The notes below the pieces were generated by a model. The model was not told where the DNA came from, ran no database searches, and worked only from the letters and a program-made list of their open reading frames with translations. This document shows positions 59,917-64,000 of a stretch of DNA of 64,000 nucleotides, in pieces. The position numbers and the translations under genes were made by a program. This DNA comes from Takakia lepidozioides (taxonomy: Eukaryota > Streptophyta > Takakiopsida > Takakiales > Takakiaceae), in NCBI GenBank assembly GCA_030704615.1, contig CM060731.1, positions 45,446,001 through 45,510,000 of the forward strand, given 5' to 3'. Within the stretch, counting starts at the first letter, position 1, and each line of letters starts with the position of its first letter.

Positions 59917-61526
59917 TGCCCTTTCTCTTTAATTTTTAAAAAAAAAAAAAACATTATCAACCCCGTCACTGTCTTCAGTAATACCACAAATGCCTGAGAC
60001 CCAGCCACAGGAGTCAGAGTGATGTGGCATTGTACATTTTTTAAGTGGTCGCTAACTCATAAATTAGTTTTGATGTATAAGGTCAATGAGAGATCCAATG
60101 TGCAAGCCTGTCAAATGAAATGCAGGAGCTACACCTCTCAACCTGGATCTGGTCCCTCAAATCCATTTCCTACATGGCATTGAATCTCATATCCCTCCAA
60201 TTTACATCAAGCCAGGACAAAATTGGTTTGACATAATGAAGGCAACAATAGAGTATAAACTATGAACATAGCAGTTGGAGTGGAAATGATTACAAATCCT
60301 TTTCGAAATTACTGAAGTGTGTTTTAATGAAAAACATTTCAAAACTAACCTGTTAATAAGCGGAGATACAAAATCAATCTCCTACATCAGTCACACCAAT
60401 ACATTGGGGAAGTCTGGCACAAGCCCGGCCTAGTACAGCTTGGGACTATTGACTACTTCTGAACATGCATAAAGTTCTACAAATCAAATGGCAAGACTCT
60501 CTAACAGGCCCAGGCCAATCCAAAACAAAAAGCTTCCACTGAACATGGTGCCAACATAGGAAAACTACAGAGCAAAGGCAGAGCCCAGTAGAATATACAT
60601 CAAACTGATTTACCCAGTTAAGGCTCCACTACAACTGTTCTCTGAGCTTCAGTTTTGCCACTGGAACACCTTGATTCATAGCATTTACCTTCAAAAACCT
60701 AACGCTGGGCTAGGTTTTAGTTGCTCACACCAAGAAACCTAAAACCATGCCGCTACATCCAATCCTTCACCCACTTTTGAGGCCCCATACTAAGGAAACC
60801 AAACTTGAGCATAGAAGCAAACCAGACAACTACCGGCCTGCTTTTCATCCTAGCTGGTCAATCCCAATCTAATGCATCTCCCAAGGCTAAATAGAGCTGT
60901 GACAAGGCAAAGCCTTGGAAATACTGCAGCAACTGACAGCAAATTTTCTAAAAAACGTACAGCAAACATGTAGACGCAGCTACCCAACAAAATTGCATGG
61001 AGCTTTAGCTTCCTCACGGGTTACACAACTGAAGCTCCAAGTTTTGATAGGTCACCCCTGTACAATACACAAGATTTCCCTCACTATCAATTCCACAAAC
61101 AAGATTACCACCAACAACTGAGTACATTAAGGTCTACATACAAGAAGTTTCAATTTCAGACAGTTCTCATGCAGGTTAGAAATAATGTCATAGTTTTGAG
61201 AATTTCAGCCATACTATACTCTAATTAGAAAAACCATTATCCTCACTACTTTGTAAATTTCTAAGCACCTGACACCACTGTGGATACTAACCCCAACTTC
61301 GAAAGGTTTAATAGCTGGAAACGAGTTAAACTCACCAACAGGCAGCCTGTTGCCTTCAACAATGGAGGAATCAAGTCATCACATCAATGCCCTTACTGTG
61401 CTTTCACCTCCCGCTACTCAACTATTGCTGCAGACTTCACTTACCATATGGTTGGGATTTGGAGTGAGGCTCTGCAAGTGGGCACACTAAGTAGTTGACC
61501 AACATCATTGCAGAGAAGAGGATTAC
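59917..61526. other. Region without a resolved gene; U2A' 3' end expected at its right side
   Basis: Starts with an A-rich tract (59938-59953). No domain is recognised. The last coding exon and 3' UTR of U2A' must lie in the right part, but the candidate splice acceptors at about 61436 and 61475 (complement) do not allow a choice. Confidence 0.5.
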
Positions 61527-63663
61527 CTCATCCATAGCATTGGTCTCCTCAACATGTTGATTGCTTGGTGCAATAGGACCATCATTTAGCACAGTTCTTT
61601 TCAAGCCGTCGTCCCCAGGCAATTTCAAATCTGTAGGCAATTGCCCTGATTTGAGTGCCTGTCAAGAAATTCCAGATATTTCAGTATCATTCTAAAAAAA
61701 CGGTTCTGGTTCCCAATAAGCAAGAAGGTATTGAGCACTATTTCAGGTGGTTGCCTCGAAGACATGCACATCTCCAAGACACGAAACAGATACCACATTC
61801 ACCAAACATAGGCTCAGTCCAAAGGACACCAATAGTGAACTATTACAAATCCATTCCTAGTGAGGATGCTTTAAGTTAACTGAAGCAATTAGAATCGATA
61901 CGCTGACTGACACTAGGCTAGCTGGATAAGGCCTAGTTGCTCTCAAATTTGAAGTGGTGGTTTCCATTCCAAGATACAGGTGAAGCATACTTGAAGAGAC
62001 TAGATGTACCTTTTCAAGTCTGGCAACCTCTTCAAGAGTCTGAGAGTTTGCAATAGCAGCCTGCATTAGAAGAGGGTCAAAGTGTCAGTCACTTTTATTG
62101 AAGCCAACACAGGCCACAAGCCTAATGTAGATAACACTACTATCCAAGATATTGTCCGCGTTCTATTGTTCCCAAATCCTTTAAGCCATGGCCCATCACG
62201 AAGGAGCCCGTAGAACGAAATTCTGCTTGTCAGTATCAAGGAAAGAGCCGAGACCCTTTTCTTTGGGGATCTACCTTGATTGCCAGAATCTGCTCTGGAG
62301 TGGGGCCTTTACGAGAGGGTTCCTCCGGTTGGGCAGGGGCAACATCAACAGGAATTTCTCCAGGCACAAACGTTTTAGCAGGAGGCAGATTCTTTGCAGC
62401 AGCTACCCCTTCTTTGGTCCCAAACTGCTTGGTGGCTTCTTGCCTCTCCTGTGCTCAGCCAAAACTTTCACTTACTGTGAGAAGCATGAACCTCAAGAAA
62501 TGCATTGTAAGTCTTTGATCTATAATCCATTGGCCCAAACAGAAAGCCATGACAGTACTTGACAAAGCTGGCTAAAAAACATAGATTATCGTATAAACAA
62601 AATTCTGTGTCTGAATGCATATGCTCAGTGTGCTGAGACACATTAAAGGCTCCATCACCCTCCAGCTGGACAAAACATTCCACGGGCACGTTTGCCTGCA
62701 ATGCACACCATGTGTAACTTCAATCAAAATTTCATACCTTTTGTGTATTTTCAGGTCTCAGATGTCAATTGAGTCCTACATCTCTCCGTCCCCAGAAGGT
62801 GCAAAAACACCCAGCATGAGGAGAAATGAAGGAAATTTACCTTGAGCTTCACTTTTTTGAAGTCGAGGACACGGAGCTTGGGGAGCTTGTGGATAACGTA
62901 GAGACGGTAAAAGGGTTTGTTGATGACCAGGTTATCGAGCAGGCACAGTGTCTGCAAATTCACAAGCGTCCCAACGGGATCAAGGTCCGCCAAGTTCACC
63001 AGTCGGTTGTTTGTGAGCACCAGTGTCTCCAGCTTTGGCAGTAATGCTGCACCCCAGGTCTCTCACACCCTTTCCATCAACACAAATCTCTACAGCACTT
63101 GACTTAAAAAACTAGCATTCCTTCCATAAACATCTACGTTGCTGAGATCAGAACAAAATTTGCTTACAACTATTACTGTCACTCTACTTACACAGAAGTA
63201 CGTACTTCAGTAAGAACGTATCTGCTAGAAGGAAATATAACAGAAACAATGGGTACCTCCAATGGTGGGGCTGATGCGGGCTATTCTATTGTTGTTCACT
63301 AGCAGCGTTGTGAGGCGCTTCAGATAGGGAAACCCTTCAAGTTTCACTATCTCATTATCTGACAAGTCAATGCTGTCATACTGGTCCTGCAACCACCCAA
63401 AGTGACCACAATAGCCAGCCTCAACAACAAGCAGAAGCAGTTTCTGTCCTCTCTCTCTCCCAACTGCATTGGTCAAACACCGCAAGTTATTGCCATAATT
63501 ATGATCTGAACCAGAAAAGCTACAAGGAAAGCAAATGACCCTTTATTCTTTTCAGGAGATCAATAGTGGTGACAACCACTTAGATCAGCGGATCAACAGC
63601 TATTACATTGGACTAGGCCTACCTCAGTGGCGCCAAGGTTCTCAATGGCCGCAATCTTGTTGC
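61527..63663 (-). CDS. U2A': U2 small nuclear ribonucleoprotein A', partial (first and last exons missing)
   Basis: Leucine-rich-repeat protein that binds U2 snRNA stem-loop IV together with U2B'' in the spliceosome. Exons on the complement, in coding order: 63663-63623, 63386-63257, 63046-62841, 62448-62275, 62060-62010 and 61658-61527; the phases join (2 bases, 0, 1, 0, 0, 0). They encode NKIAAIENLGATE, QYDSIDLSDNEIVKLEGFPY, LTTLLVNNNRIARISPTIGA, VLTNNRLVNLADLDPVGTLV and RLYVIHKLPKLRVLDFKKVK, which is the LRR domain with its cap. The tail follows: NLPPAKTFVPGEIPVDVAPA, PTPEQILAIKAAIANSQTLE and SGQLPTDLKLPGDDGLKRTV. The exon with the start codon lies to the right of the window; the C-terminal end after NAMDE is not resolved. 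No damage is seen. Confidence 0.95.
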
Positions 63664-64000
63664 CTGCATTATACAACCGCACACTTTCAGTTTCAACATC
63701 TTCACACCTAACATTGGCCTATTGCTCTCCACAAGGATTACTCATCCCAGTAACCAGGCACATCTCTCTCTCTCCCCCAAACTTTCAAACTTTGGTTTCA
63801 CCGCAGTGCTGAGAAATCACAGAGGGCAACAAGCCACAAGTCCAATGCCCTCCACGGCCCAACACAGAATCATTTTCTAACATAAACTGGTAATGTCCGT
63901 AAGCCCTAATTTAACTCAAGAATCCTAATACTAGGCCTCTACTTATGAGAGCCTTGCGTTTCTAGCTCACTCTACATCACATGTACTCCCATGTTTGGAA
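63664..64000. other. Intron of U2A', upstream part
   Basis: No coding sequence for the expected N-terminus is present, so this is taken as the first intron, whose 3' acceptor (TATAATGCAG on the complement) borders the exon at 63663. Confidence 0.65.

Overview
The window is nuclear DNA of a land plant. Evidence: GT-AG introns are abundant; four conserved host genes are present (a PIF1-type helicase, a cytokinin dehydrogenase, cytochrome c oxidase subunit 5B and the U2 snRNP protein A'); there is a PPR relic; and the transposon mix is plant-like (Ty3/gypsy, CACTA, MULE-like, hAT-type MITE, LINE). The species cannot be read from the sequence. A large-genome seed-free plant (lycophyte, fern or bryophyte) is only my guess.

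Layout. 1-892: last two exons of a PIF1-like helicase (+). 893-6458: non-coding with short repeats. 6459-10857: complete six-exon cytokinin oxidase/dehydrogenase gene (+). 12186-14230: a broken partial copy of COX5B next to an intronless PPR pseudogene (both -). 16605-20115: complete six-exon COX5B gene (-). 21026-46290: a repeat-rich block, beginning and ending in LINE fragments. 46979-59916: a Ty3/gypsy element (-), called B here, split inside its reverse transcriptase/RNase H region by a second Ty3/gypsy element, A (50086-55026), flanked by the 5-bp target duplication TAGAA. 61527-63663: most exons of U2A' (-); the first exon lies beyond the window.

The repeat block is nested. A CACTA (tnp2-type) transposase gene runs from 28.6 to 44.0 kb, with GCGAC/GTCGC-rich repeats towards both outer sides (24.0-24.7 and 44.6-45.6 kb). 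Its DUF4218-like part is cut by an 11.46-kb MULE-like element (31205-42664), flanked by an 11-bp duplication with one mismatch and bearing terminal inverted repeats. This element carries two divergent genes. Leftward is a MULE transposase with a SWIM zinc finger. Rightward is a multi-exon gene that appears to join a ParB/sulfiredoxin-like domain (motif DGNHR) to a region arranged like a beta-class DNA amino-methyltransferase. About a dozen 20-bp palindromes (consensus GAATGTCGTTGACGACATTC) sit upstream of and inside introns of this gene, which recalls ParB/parS. A truncated paralogue of the ParB-side exon and a matching terminal palindrome lie at 22.1-23.2 kb, so the family has more than one copy here.

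Other structures: four ~120-bp tandem repeats centred on palindromes up to 36 bp, a 30-bp-arm hairpin, two inverted minisatellite arrays flanking a decayed SWIM fragment, and a 286-bp hAT-type MITE with a perfect 8-bp duplication that splits a SET-domain reading frame.
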